22,887 bases of DNA from Symbiobacteriaceae bacterium (GTDB lineage: Bacteria; Bacillota; JAAYKD01; WRDA01). The notes under the pieces are model-generated. The model was given only the letters and a program-made list of their open reading frames with translations, did not search any database and had not been told where the DNA came from. Both the position numbers and the translations under genes were made by a program. The stretch lies in NCBI GenBank assembly GCA_009779515.1, contig WREE01000010.1, forward strand, positions 1 through 22,887, given 5' to 3'. Below are positions 16,109 through 22,496 of this stretch, piece after piece. Positions within the stretch are counted from its first letter, which is position 1. Each line of letters starts with the position of its first letter.

Positions 16109-17095
16109 ATGGAGTTAGTTGGATACAGGTCAGGTCTTGGAACTTGCCTTCAGGGAGATTCTTTTGATTTGCTTGGTCGGGTAGAAGATGAATCCATCCA
16201 ATTAATTGTTACTAGTCCTCCCTTTGCTCTTCAGCGGCCAAAGGAATATGGAAACGAGACTCAACATGACTATGTGGAGTGGCTAGCTGAGTTTGGATAT
16301 TTAGCATATAAGAAGCTCCGCCTTGATGGCAGTTTGGTTATCGACCTAGGAGGAGCATACGAGAAAGGTATACCCTCATATAGCTTATACCAATTCAGGG
16401 TTTTATTAAAGTTTTGCGATGATATAGGGTTCAGACTTGCTCAGCCTTTCTATTGGCATAACCCATCGGCATTGCCAGCTCCTATTGAGTGGGTCAACAA
16501 ACGTAAGCTGCGTGCCAAAAACTCTGTGAATACCATATGGTGGTTTTGTAAAGATCCATTAACATGTAAAGCAAATGTTGCCCATGTCTTAACTCCTTAC
16601 TCAAACAGAATGAAGCAACTCCTGGATAAACCAGAAGATTTTATTAGACAAGAAGGAACTGCCAGGCCTTCTGGGCATGTGTTAGGATTAGCTTCCTGGA
16701 CAAACGATAACGGCGGGGCAATCCCGCCAAATATGCTCCAGATTCCAAACAGTGAAAGTAATAGCCATTATCTTAGATACTGTAAGGAGATGAACCTGAA
16801 AGGACATCCCGCCAGATTTCCATCGGGAATTCCTGACTTCTTTATAAGGTTTTTAACCGATGAAGGAGACATGGTGGTCGATATTTTTTCGGGAAGCAAT
16901 ACAACGGGATCAGTAGCAGAAAGACTTAATAGACATTGGAGTAGTTTTGATATTTCTCTAGAGTATGTGGCTAATTCAATTCTACGGTTTGTTGATGATT
17001 TGGACGAAGCACGCGAAGCACACCGAACAATCTTGTCAGGAGGTTTCGTTAACTTAAGTTCTAGCCTTCAAGTTCCCTTGTCCGCTTCTGTTTAG
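16109..17095 (+). CDS. PvuII-like N4-cytosine DNA methyltransferase
   Basis: A 328-residue type II modification methylase. The catalytic motif IV is TSPPF at 35-39, the form used by N4-cytosine enzymes. The AdoMet-binding motif DIFSGSNTTG lies at 258-267, after the catalytic motif, so the motif order is permuted as in the beta group. HPARFP and FFIRFL just before it are also shared with M.PvuII. The neighbouring endonuclease is clearly PvuII-like, so methylation of CAGCTG is the best prediction. AAGAGGG precedes ATG 16109. The gene converges on the endonuclease and their ends overlap by four bases. Base composition appears more AT-rich than in the surrounding housekeeping genes, consistent with transfer. 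Confidence 0.9.
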   Translation: MELVGYRSGLGTCLQGDSFDLLGRVEDESIQLIVTSPPFALQRPKEYGNETQHDYVEWLAEFGYLAYKKLRLDGSLVIDLGGAYEKGIPSYSLYQFRVLLKFCDDIGFRLAQPFYWHNPSALPAPIEWVNKRKLRAKNSVNTIWWFCKDPLTCKANVAHVLTPYSNRMKQLLDKPEDFIRQEGTARPSGHVLGLASWTNDNGGAIPPNMLQIPNSESNSHYLRYCKEMNLKGHPARFPSGIPDFFIRFLTDEGDMVVDIFSGSNTTGSVAERLNRHWSSFDISLEYVANSILRFVDDLDEAREAHRTILSGGFVNLSSSLQVPLSASV

Positions 17096-17628
17096 ATAAC
17101 AGTGTCAGGATCTAAAGGGTTTCCTGGATCAATGGGGTATACTAAGATACCATTTTGCCGGACATATGATAACGGTATTTTCGGGTTGTTTAAGTGTGTC
17201 ATTGACTTTAGCCGCTCTTCCCAGCGAAGGTATAATGGTTCAAGCATTTCAGGTGTTAACACATATATTTCCTGAAGATCAATTCCGCGATATATGGAGA
17301 AAGTCCATGGGATTTTGCGATATTTTTCTATTATTACGAGATTTGTATGATGATTAGTGCTAAACCCCGAAGCCGATGTTTCGATGTTGATTGATTTCAT
17401 CTCCCACTCAGTTCCACTTGATGAAACACTATCGTTCCCTACTCTGCCAGGCAATCCGATCATGTTTAGGTAAACAAGTTGCTGAAGTATTTTCGCACCG
17501 TTATCTTGGAAGATATCTCTAATGCCATATTGCTTGGCAAGCACAGATAAACCATTCAGATTGACCCAGAGTGCTTCCAGCTTAGAAATTACTTGTCTGT
17601 GTTCGATGCCATAAAACTCCATACTCAT
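17092..17628 (-). CDS. PvuII-like type II restriction endonuclease
   Basis: A 178-residue protein (R.PvuII has about 157). It shares the R.PvuII core: GIRDIFQDNGAK (residues 35-46, D42 corresponding to PvuII D34), GRVGNDSV with D66, and EWEMKSINI with E76 and K78. The D-x9-E-x-K spacing is identical to PvuII D58/E68/K70. The DNA-reading loop is FSTNHHTN, keeping two adjacent His (H93, H94) but with Asn for the first His of the PvuII triplet. IPWTFSIYRGI and NNPKIPLSYV also match. It should therefore cut CAGCTG, though specificity is inferred. There is an N-terminal extension of about 8 residues and a C-terminal one of about 13. Its ATG directly follows the controller gene's TAG; AAAGGAT upstream serves as ribosome site. 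Confidence 0.92.
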   Translation of the reverse strand: MSMEFYGIEHRQVISKLEALWVNLNGLSVLAKQYGIRDIFQDNGAKILQQLVYLNMIGLPGRVGNDSVSSSGTEWEMKSINIETSASGFSTNHHTNLVIIEKYRKIPWTFSIYRGIDLQEIYVLTPEMLEPLYLRWEERLKSMTHLNNPKIPLSYVRQNGILVYPIDPGNPLDPDTVI

Positions 17629-17850
17629 CTAATCCTTTCTATGATCCTCCATAAGCAGCATGTAAGCGTCAACTCCAAGAGCAGAGGCTATACGTTGAAT
17701 ATTTTCCAGAGCTATGCTTCTTCTAAATCGTTCGATAGCACTGATGTAAGTTCGGTGCAGACCGCATCTTTCAGCTAATTGTTCTTGAGAGATCCCGAGA
17801 GAGTTTCTATAGAACTTGACATTCATGCCGAAAACTTTTATGATGTCCAA
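17629..17850 (-). CDS. Restriction-modification controller (C) protein, XRE-type HTH
   Basis: A 73-residue helix-turn-helix regulator. The HTH is ISQEQLAERCGLHRTYISAI, followed by ENIQRIASALGV, as in C proteins that delay endonuclease expression after entry into a new host. The frame is open back to ATG 17883. I choose TTG at 17850 because TTAGGAGGTGGG stands at the right distance and because family members begin a few residues before the first helix. The upstream ATG has no ribosome site and would overlap the predicted promoter. It lies immediately upstream of the endonuclease with no gap, so the two are an operon. The C-R order is the same as in PvuII, but the methylase lies on the opposite side. 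Confidence 0.85.
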   Translation of the reverse strand: MDIIKVFGMNVKFYRNSLGISQEQLAERCGLHRTYISAIERFRRSIALENIQRIASALGVDAYMLLMEDHRKD

Positions 17851-17883
17851 GAGCCCACCTCCTAAGATAAGGTAGTTAGGCAA

Positions 17884-17912
17884 AGTATATCGAAATGAAT
17901 ACTATATATCTA
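17884..17912 (-). promoter_or_regulatory. Promoter candidate of the controller-endonuclease operon
   Basis: Read on the minus strand, TAGATA (17912-17907) and TATACT (17889-17884) are 17 bases apart. TATGTG and TATGTA (minus strand, about 17929-17911) form a 13-base-spaced direct repeat just upstream and could be part of a C-box. No clean C-box palindrome is evident. Confidence 0.4.
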
Positions 17913-17995
17913 CATACAATGAGCACATATTCCGGGTTCTGCATTTCGTAAACCAAGAGTAGTAATTAACCACTTGGCAACCCCAGCCCAAAATT

Positions 17996-18077
17996 AATAT
18001 CACAGGTATCGACGACATATCACTTTATAATCTCGCGCTACATGCGGGTTAGTGATACGAATGATACCTGTGATATT
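17996..18077. repeat. 82-nt inverted repeat / large stem-loop
   Basis: AATATCACAGGTATC (17996-18010) is the perfect reverse complement of GATACCTGTGATATT (18063-18077). Inside, TATCACT (18018-18024) pairs with AGTGATA (18051-18057), and CTCGC (18032-18036) pairs with GCGGG (18044-18048) around a 7-base loop. Five T's end the plus-strand arm. The hexamer TATCAC/GTGATA occurs four times. No gene reads into it, so a simple terminator is unexpected. It could be an operator, a structured leader or small RNA, or a remnant of an inserted element. Confidence 0.75.
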
Positions 18078-18250
18078 TTTCGAGTAGATCCCACATTTTT
18101 TAAAAAAAATTTCGGTAGAGCTTACAATCTTTTCTACCCTATAACTCATACCTCCCGGCGCTATATGAAGGAAATTAGGACAGCTATGTCAAAAACAACC
18201 ATAAATTCAAAAAATATACGATGTAGCTGGGGAGAGGAAATAAAACAAGT

Positions 18251-19057
18251 ATGAACGAACAGCCAGGGTCTGAGCAGCTATCCCAGGCGGCAAATAAGCT
18301 GGAAATTGAACAAATCAACCTCTTTTATGGCAGCTTCCACGCTCTGCGTGATGTATCTTTTACCATAGCCCAACAAACGATTACCGCTATCATCGGGCCC
18401 TCCGGTTGTGGCAAATCCTCCTTGCTGAGGCTCTTCAACCGGATGAACGACTTAATCCCCACCGCGCGAGTCGAAGGCTCTATTCGGCTGGATGGGGTAC
18501 CGATTTATGCCCCTGATGCTGATGTCATCGGCTTACGTAAAAAAGTAGGCATGGTCTTTCAAAAGCCTAATGTCTTTCCCATGAGTATCTACGACAATAT
18601 TGCCCTGGGCCCCAAAAGCCACGGTTTACACCACAAGGGAGAACTGCAGCAGATTGTGGAACGCTCCCTCCAACAGGTAGCCCTTTGGGATGAAGTGAAA
18701 GATAAACTCTCTTCTCCTAGTTTGAACTTGGCGGTGGAGCAGCAACAGAGGCTTTGTATTGCTCGTACCCTGGCGGTGGAGCCGGATGTTATTCTCATGG
18801 ACGAATCTTGCAGCACCTTGGATCCCGGAGCTATAGCCAGAATAGAAGAACTTATGGCTGAGCTCGCTACCAAGTATACAATTATCATTGTGACCCACAG
18901 CATGGAACAAGCGTTGCGGGTTTCCGACATGGCAGCTTTCATGATGTTCGATGATAAAAAAGCCGGCTGCCTAGTAGAATACGCGCCGACTTTACAGATG
19001 TTTACCAATCCTAAAGACCAACGCACGGAAGACTATATCACCGGACGCTATGGCTAG
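18251..19057 (+). CDS. pstB: PstB-like phosphate transporter ATPase 1, degenerate ABC signature
   Basis: A 268-residue ABC ATPase of the PstB type; the C-terminal DYITGRYG and RLFNRMNDL are PstB hallmarks. Walker A GPSGCGKSS (49-57), Q-loop Q104 (VFQKP), Walker B with D184 and catalytic E185, D-loop D191 and switch H216 (VTHS) are all present. The ABC signature, normally LSLSGGQQQR, is LNLAVEQQQR (L160-A-V-E-Q164), so both glycines and the serine are lost. DEPTSALDP is also altered to DESCSTLDP. Five or so extra residues (DDKKAGC region) precede LVEYAP. GGAGAGG precedes ATG 18251. It heads the operon, before pstS, instead of following pstA. It probably works with the second ATPase encoded at 21673. 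Confidence 0.92.
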   Translation: MNEQPGSEQLSQAANKLEIEQINLFYGSFHALRDVSFTIAQQTITAIIGPSGCGKSSLLRLFNRMNDLIPTARVEGSIRLDGVPIYAPDADVIGLRKKVGMVFQKPNVFPMSIYDNIALGPKSHGLHHKGELQQIVERSLQQVALWDEVKDKLSSPSLNLAVEQQQRLCIARTLAVEPDVILMDESCSTLDPGAIARIEELMAELATKYTIIIVTHSMEQALRVSDMAAFMMFDDKKAGCLVEYAPTLQMFTNPKDQRTEDYITGRYG

Positions 19058-19070
19058 AAAAGGAGCAAAA

Positions 19071-19883
19071 ATGACCCTAACGACGAAGCAGGAAAAATTT
19101 TTTATTCTACTAATGTGTCTCCTACTCAGTGCCTGTAGTGGTCAGCGCCAAGATACTTTAATCGTGGCAGGCTCCACTTCGGTGCAACCTTACGCTGAGG
19201 TATTAGCAGAGGAATATGGTCATCTGCGACCGGACAAGATTGTCGATATCCAGGGTGGAGGTTCCTCAGCAGGTATTGCCGCGGCTGAAGCGGGGACAGC
19301 CGCTATCGGCATGTCTTCCCGCAATCTCAAAGGAGGGGAGCTGGTTCTTTGGTCGGTAGAAATCGCTATCGACGGCTTGGCTATTATCGTCCATCCCAGC
19401 AATACTCTTACTAACTTGTCTGCAGAAGATGTTCGAGAGATCTATACCGGTAGCCTCACTGATTGGGGGAAGTTGGGTGGCACCCCAGGTAAAATTCATG
19501 TCATTTCCCGGGAGGAAGGCTCGGGAACCAGGAGTGCTTTCGAAGAGCTGGTCATGGGCAAGGATCGGATAACCCCTAAAGCCATAATCCAAGATTCTAA
19601 CGGCTCAGTACGCCAGCTAGTTTCCAGCGACTCCCAGGCAATTGGCTTCATCTCTCTGGGTTTAGTCGACCATACCGTTGCTGCTCTCAGTTTGGATGGA
19701 ATTGCCGCCAGGGAAGACAAGGTCTTAGACGGCAGTTATAAGTTATTCCGACCGTTTCTCTTTGTCACCCTCGCAGCACCGGAAGGTTCTGCCCGGGAGT
19801 TTATCGACTTTGTGCTCTCACCCCAAGGTCAGGAAATTTTGCTGCAAGAAGGGCTCGTTCCCCGAAGAGAGGAGAAACCATGA
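19071..19883 (+). CDS. pstS: Phosphate-binding lipoprotein PstS
   Basis: A 270-residue periplasmic-type binding protein that would capture phosphate outside the membrane. The lipoprotein signal ends LLLSAC with C22 as the lipidated residue. Ligand-loop motifs are AGSTSVQP (33-40), GGGSSAGI, GMSSRNL and EEGSGTRSAFE, as in PstS proteins. ATG 19071 is chosen because AAAAGGAG (19058-19065) is well placed; an in-frame ATG at 19050 would overlap pstB1 and add seven residues before the signal. The stop overlaps the pstC ATG by four bases. Confidence 0.93.
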   Translation: MTLTTKQEKFFILLMCLLLSACSGQRQDTLIVAGSTSVQPYAEVLAEEYGHLRPDKIVDIQGGGSSAGIAAAEAGTAAIGMSSRNLKGGELVLWSVEIAIDGLAIIVHPSNTLTNLSAEDVREIYTGSLTDWGKLGGTPGKIHVISREEGSGTRSAFEELVMGKDRITPKAIIQDSNGSVRQLVSSDSQAIGFISLGLVDHTVAALSLDGIAAREDKVLDGSYKLFRPFLFVTLAAPEGSAREFIDFVLSPQGQEILLQEGLVPRREEKP

Positions 19884-20728
19884 AAAAAACCTTAGCCGAG
19901 GTTGTCACTGAAAAAACCTTTCTCGTCTTGGCACTCTCGGCCATATCGGCTCTGGTTCTAATCACTGTCTTTATTTTCGTCCAAGGGGGACCTTTTATTA
20001 CTACTCAGGGGTTAGGGGGCTTCGTCTTCGGCATGTCCTGGGCACCCAGCCAAGGAGAGTACGGTATCTTTCCCATGATCGTCGGCACGGTTTGTGTCGC
20101 CCTGGGAGCAGCTCTCATCGGTGTTCCCATAGGCATCTGCTGCAGCATTTTTTTAGCGGAGTTCGCGCCACCTCTCCTGAAGAATATCTTCCGCCCAGCC
20201 ATCCAACTGCTGGCTGGTATCCCTTCGGTGGTTTATGGTTTTTGGGGTCTTCTTTTTGTCGTCCCCTTTATTCGCCACTATTTGGGAGGTCCTGGACTCA
20301 GTATCTTGGCGGGATCCATTATTCTGGCTATTATGATTCTACCTACCGTGGTGAGTATCTCCGAAGTTTCGTTAATCGCTTTGCCCCGCACCTACAAGGA
20401 AGGTGCTCTGGCTTTAGGTCTTACCCACTGGCAGACTATCTACTCTGTCTTGCTTCCCGCTGCCAAGTCTGGTATTGTCGCCGCTATTGTCCTGGGTATC
20501 GGACGCGCCATCGGCGAAACTATGGCTGTCATTATGGTTCTCGGTAACTCCGTAGCGTTGCCGGAATCTATCCTAGACCCGGTGAGAACTTTAACCACCA
20601 ATATCGGTATCGAAATGGGCTATGCTGCGGGAGAACACCGGGAAGCCTTATTTGCTACCGGTATCATTTTGTTTTTAATCATCATGACCATCAATGCTCT
20701 CGCCCAATATATTACCCGAAGGAGGTAG
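19880..20728 (+). CDS. pstC: Phosphate transporter permease PstC
   Basis: A 282-residue permease with six predicted membrane segments, the first at about residues 14-36. The EAA-type coupling loop is around ALPRTYKEGALALGLTHWQT, followed by GIGRAIGETMAVIMVLG, typical of PstC. It forms the channel with PstA and contacts the ATPases through the coupling helix. GAGAGGAGA precedes ATG 19880. It is nine bases from pstA. Confidence 0.94.
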   Translation: MKKTLAEVVTEKTFLVLALSAISALVLITVFIFVQGGPFITTQGLGGFVFGMSWAPSQGEYGIFPMIVGTVCVALGAALIGVPIGICCSIFLAEFAPPLLKNIFRPAIQLLAGIPSVVYGFWGLLFVVPFIRHYLGGPGLSILAGSIILAIMILPTVVSISEVSLIALPRTYKEGALALGLTHWQTIYSVLLPAAKSGIVAAIVLGIGRAIGETMAVIMVLGNSVALPESILDPVRTLTTNIGIEMGYAAGEHREALFATGIILFLIIMTINALAQYITRRR

Positions 20729-20737
20729 AAGCAGCAT

Positions 20738-21574
20738 ATGAGCCCCCATGTACGCCGTCAGGAGCGTTTAGCCAAGGGAGTCATTTGGATGGCGGCAGTA
20801 AGTGTTATGGCTACCTTGGTGTTCATTATTCTTTACATTCTCTCCCGCGGGTTACCTGTCATCAGTTGGTCGTTCCTGACCGAGATTCCCCGCAGTATGG
20901 GTCGCCTGGGAGGTATTTCCTCAACCATTGTTGGAAGCCTGGCGGTAACCGTGGTAGCCATCGTCATTGCTGTGCCCTTCGGCATCGGTACGGCTATCTA
21001 CCTGGCGGAATACACTCGGGAGAGCTTCATTACCAAGATCATCCGCTTTAGTGCGGAATCGTTAGCCGGCATCCCCTCTATTGTCTTTGGTCTGTTCGGC
21101 TTTATCTTTTTTGTCATCTTCCTAAATTTAGGTTGGTCGATCCTCTCCGGTGGCTTGACCTTGGCTTTCATGATCTTACCCACCGTCATTCGCACTTCCG
21201 AAGAAGCGATTCGTGGGGTACCTTATATCCTGAGAGAAGTCAGCTATTCTTTGGGCGCCAACAAGTGGCAAACCGTATCACGGGTCGTCTTGCCCTCAGC
21301 CATGCGAGGAATCGTCAACGGAGTCTTGCTGAGCATAGGGCGTTGTGTCGCCGAAACAGCGGCGGTGATGCTTACCGCCGGCTCGACTCTACGTATGCCT
21401 GACTCCCTCTTCGCTCCCGCACGAACCATGGCGGTTCACTTTTATATTTTGGCTCGGGAAGGGATCTCTTTGGAGAATGCCTATGGTACCGCCGCGCTAC
21501 TGATTCTGGTTATCTTTGCGATCAACGTCGGGGCAAACATCCTACTAGATCGTTTTATGACCAAAGGGCGCTAA
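20738..21574 (+). CDS. pstA: Phosphate transporter permease PstA
   Basis: A 278-residue permease with six predicted membrane segments. The coupling loop is near RGVPYILREVSYSLGANKWQ, followed by SIGRCVAETAAVMLTAG, as in PstA. GAAGGAGG precedes ATG 20738. A 98-base gap containing a stem-loop separates it from the second ATPase gene. PstC and PstA already form a heterodimeric channel, which would suit a heterodimeric ATPase pair. Confidence 0.94.
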   Translation: MSPHVRRQERLAKGVIWMAAVSVMATLVFIILYILSRGLPVISWSFLTEIPRSMGRLGGISSTIVGSLAVTVVAIVIAVPFGIGTAIYLAEYTRESFITKIIRFSAESLAGIPSIVFGLFGFIFFVIFLNLGWSILSGGLTLAFMILPTVIRTSEEAIRGVPYILREVSYSLGANKWQTVSRVVLPSAMRGIVNGVLLSIGRCVAETAAVMLTAGSTLRMPDSLFAPARTMAVHFYILAREGISLENAYGTAALLILVIFAINVGANILLDRFMTKGR

Positions 21575-21584
21575 AAGCTCCGGA

Positions 21585-21637
21585 GTAGAAGCCCATGAAC
21601 TGCGTTCATCCAGAGTATGATTCATGTGGGCTTCTAC
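21585..21637. repeat. Stem-loop between pstA and pstB2
   Basis: GTAGAAGCCC (21585-21594) pairs with GGGCTTCTAC (21628-21637); ATGAA (21595-21599) pairs with TTCAT (21621-21625), leaving a two-base bulge. No T-run follows, so it is more likely an RNA processing, stability or attenuation element than a terminator. Confidence 0.65.
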
Positions 21638-21672
21638 GTAGCCCCCATCTATCAGAGTTGAAAGGATAAATT

Positions 21673-22431
21673 ATGGCACACACCAAAATATCTATTCGCA
21701 ATATGAATTTTTTTTATGGTCAAAAACAAGTCATCCATGCCTTAAGCATGGATGTCTATGAGCATCAGATCCTAGCCCTACTTGGACCTGCCAACAGTGG
21801 TATCACCACGCTTTTACGGGGGATGAACCGGCTGTGTGACTTGATAGTGGAAGCTAGGTTAGAGGGAGAGATTCTCTTAGATGGCCAGGATATCTTCCAC
21901 CCTGAAGTAGGTGTAACCCAACTGCGGCGCCGGGTAGCTATGGTTTTCGACATCCCCACTCCCCTACCGCTAACCGTCTTTGATAATGTAGCTTATGGCC
22001 TTAAGCTGCAGGGTGGTAAGAGCAAAGCTGAAATCCAAGAAACGGTGGAGCGCGCCATCAGAATGGCTGCACTTTGGGACGATGTCAAAGATCGCTTAGA
22101 TGAGTCAGCCCTCTCTCTGTCTGGAGGACAGCAGCAGCGTTTGTGCATTGCCCGTGCCCTGGCGCTAGACCCGGAAGTTATCCTGCTGGATCGCCCCTGT
22201 GCCAGTCTGGATCCCATTTCCACAGCCAAAATTGAAGAATCCCTCCACACCTTAAAAGAAAGCTATACCGTGGTCATAGCCCCCCACAGTGTGCAGCAAG
22301 CAGCTCGGGTCAGTGATCGGGTCGCCTTTATTCTAATGGGCGAACTGATTGAAATAGCCCCGAACAAAGAGATATTTGCCAATCCCCAGGATCAGCGGAC
22401 TAGTGACTATATAACTGGTCGCTTTGGCTAA
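21673..22431 (+). CDS. pstB: PstB-like ATPase 2, degenerate Walker A/B and Q-loop, intact signature
   Basis: A 252-residue PstB homologue ending DYITGRFG. The ABC signature LSLSGGQQQR is perfect (L149-S-G-G-Q153), and switch H205 (APHS) and the adenine-stacking Y15 remain. Walker A is GPANSGITT (38-46), with the essential Lys replaced by Ile44. The Q-loop is VFDIP, Asp93 for Gln. Walker B is LLDRP, with Arg174 in place of the catalytic Glu. It therefore should not hydrolyse ATP by its own Walker site. The frame is intact, the ribosome site GAAAGGA is good and the remaining domain is well conserved, so it is not a decaying gene. Its lesions are complementary to those of PstB1, suggesting a heterodimer with one working ATP site. 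Confidence 0.93.
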   Translation: MAHTKISIRNMNFFYGQKQVIHALSMDVYEHQILALLGPANSGITTLLRGMNRLCDLIVEARLEGEILLDGQDIFHPEVGVTQLRRRVAMVFDIPTPLPLTVFDNVAYGLKLQGGKSKAEIQETVERAIRMAALWDDVKDRLDESALSLSGGQQQRLCIARALALDPEVILLDRPCASLDPISTAKIEESLHTLKESYTVVIAPHSVQQAARVSDRVAFILMGELIEIAPNKEIFANPQDQRTSDYITGRFG

Positions 22432-22496
22432 CAGCCAGACAGACAGAAGAGCGAAGGATACCAATCGTAACCACTGCAGAAGAAAGGATGGTAGGT

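Larger units (their letters stand above)
17851..18250. other. 400-base intergenic region between controller gene and pst operon
   Basis: It holds the minus-strand promoter of the C gene (near 17900), the 82-base dyad (17996-18077), a T6-A8-T3 tract (about 18095-18113) and the pstB1 ribosome site GGAGAGG (about 18231-18237). I could not find a confident sigma-A promoter for the pst operon (TATAAC at 18140-18145 has no -35) nor clear Pho boxes. Confidence 0.6.

Noticed and set aside
17851..17883. Upstream ATG for the controller gene
   Set aside because: No ribosome site; overlaps the likely -10 element; the TTG at 17850 has a strong site and fits family length.
15834..18250. Attachment-site duplication of the tRNA-Arg 3' end
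   Set aside because: I searched by eye for the T-arm/acceptor sequence and found no second copy; no integrase gene is present.
18042..18254. Small plus-strand ORF of 70 codons ahead of pstB1
   Set aside because: It starts inside the 82-nt dyad with no ribosome site, shows no recognisable domain and runs over the pstB1 start.
19050..19070. ATG 19050 as pstS start
   Set aside because: ATG 19071 has a better ribosome site and leaves a normal lipoprotein signal.
21673..22431. PstB2 as a pseudogene
   Set aside because: The frame is full length with a good ribosome site and conserved signature, and the changes are confined to catalytic positions, which suggests selection.
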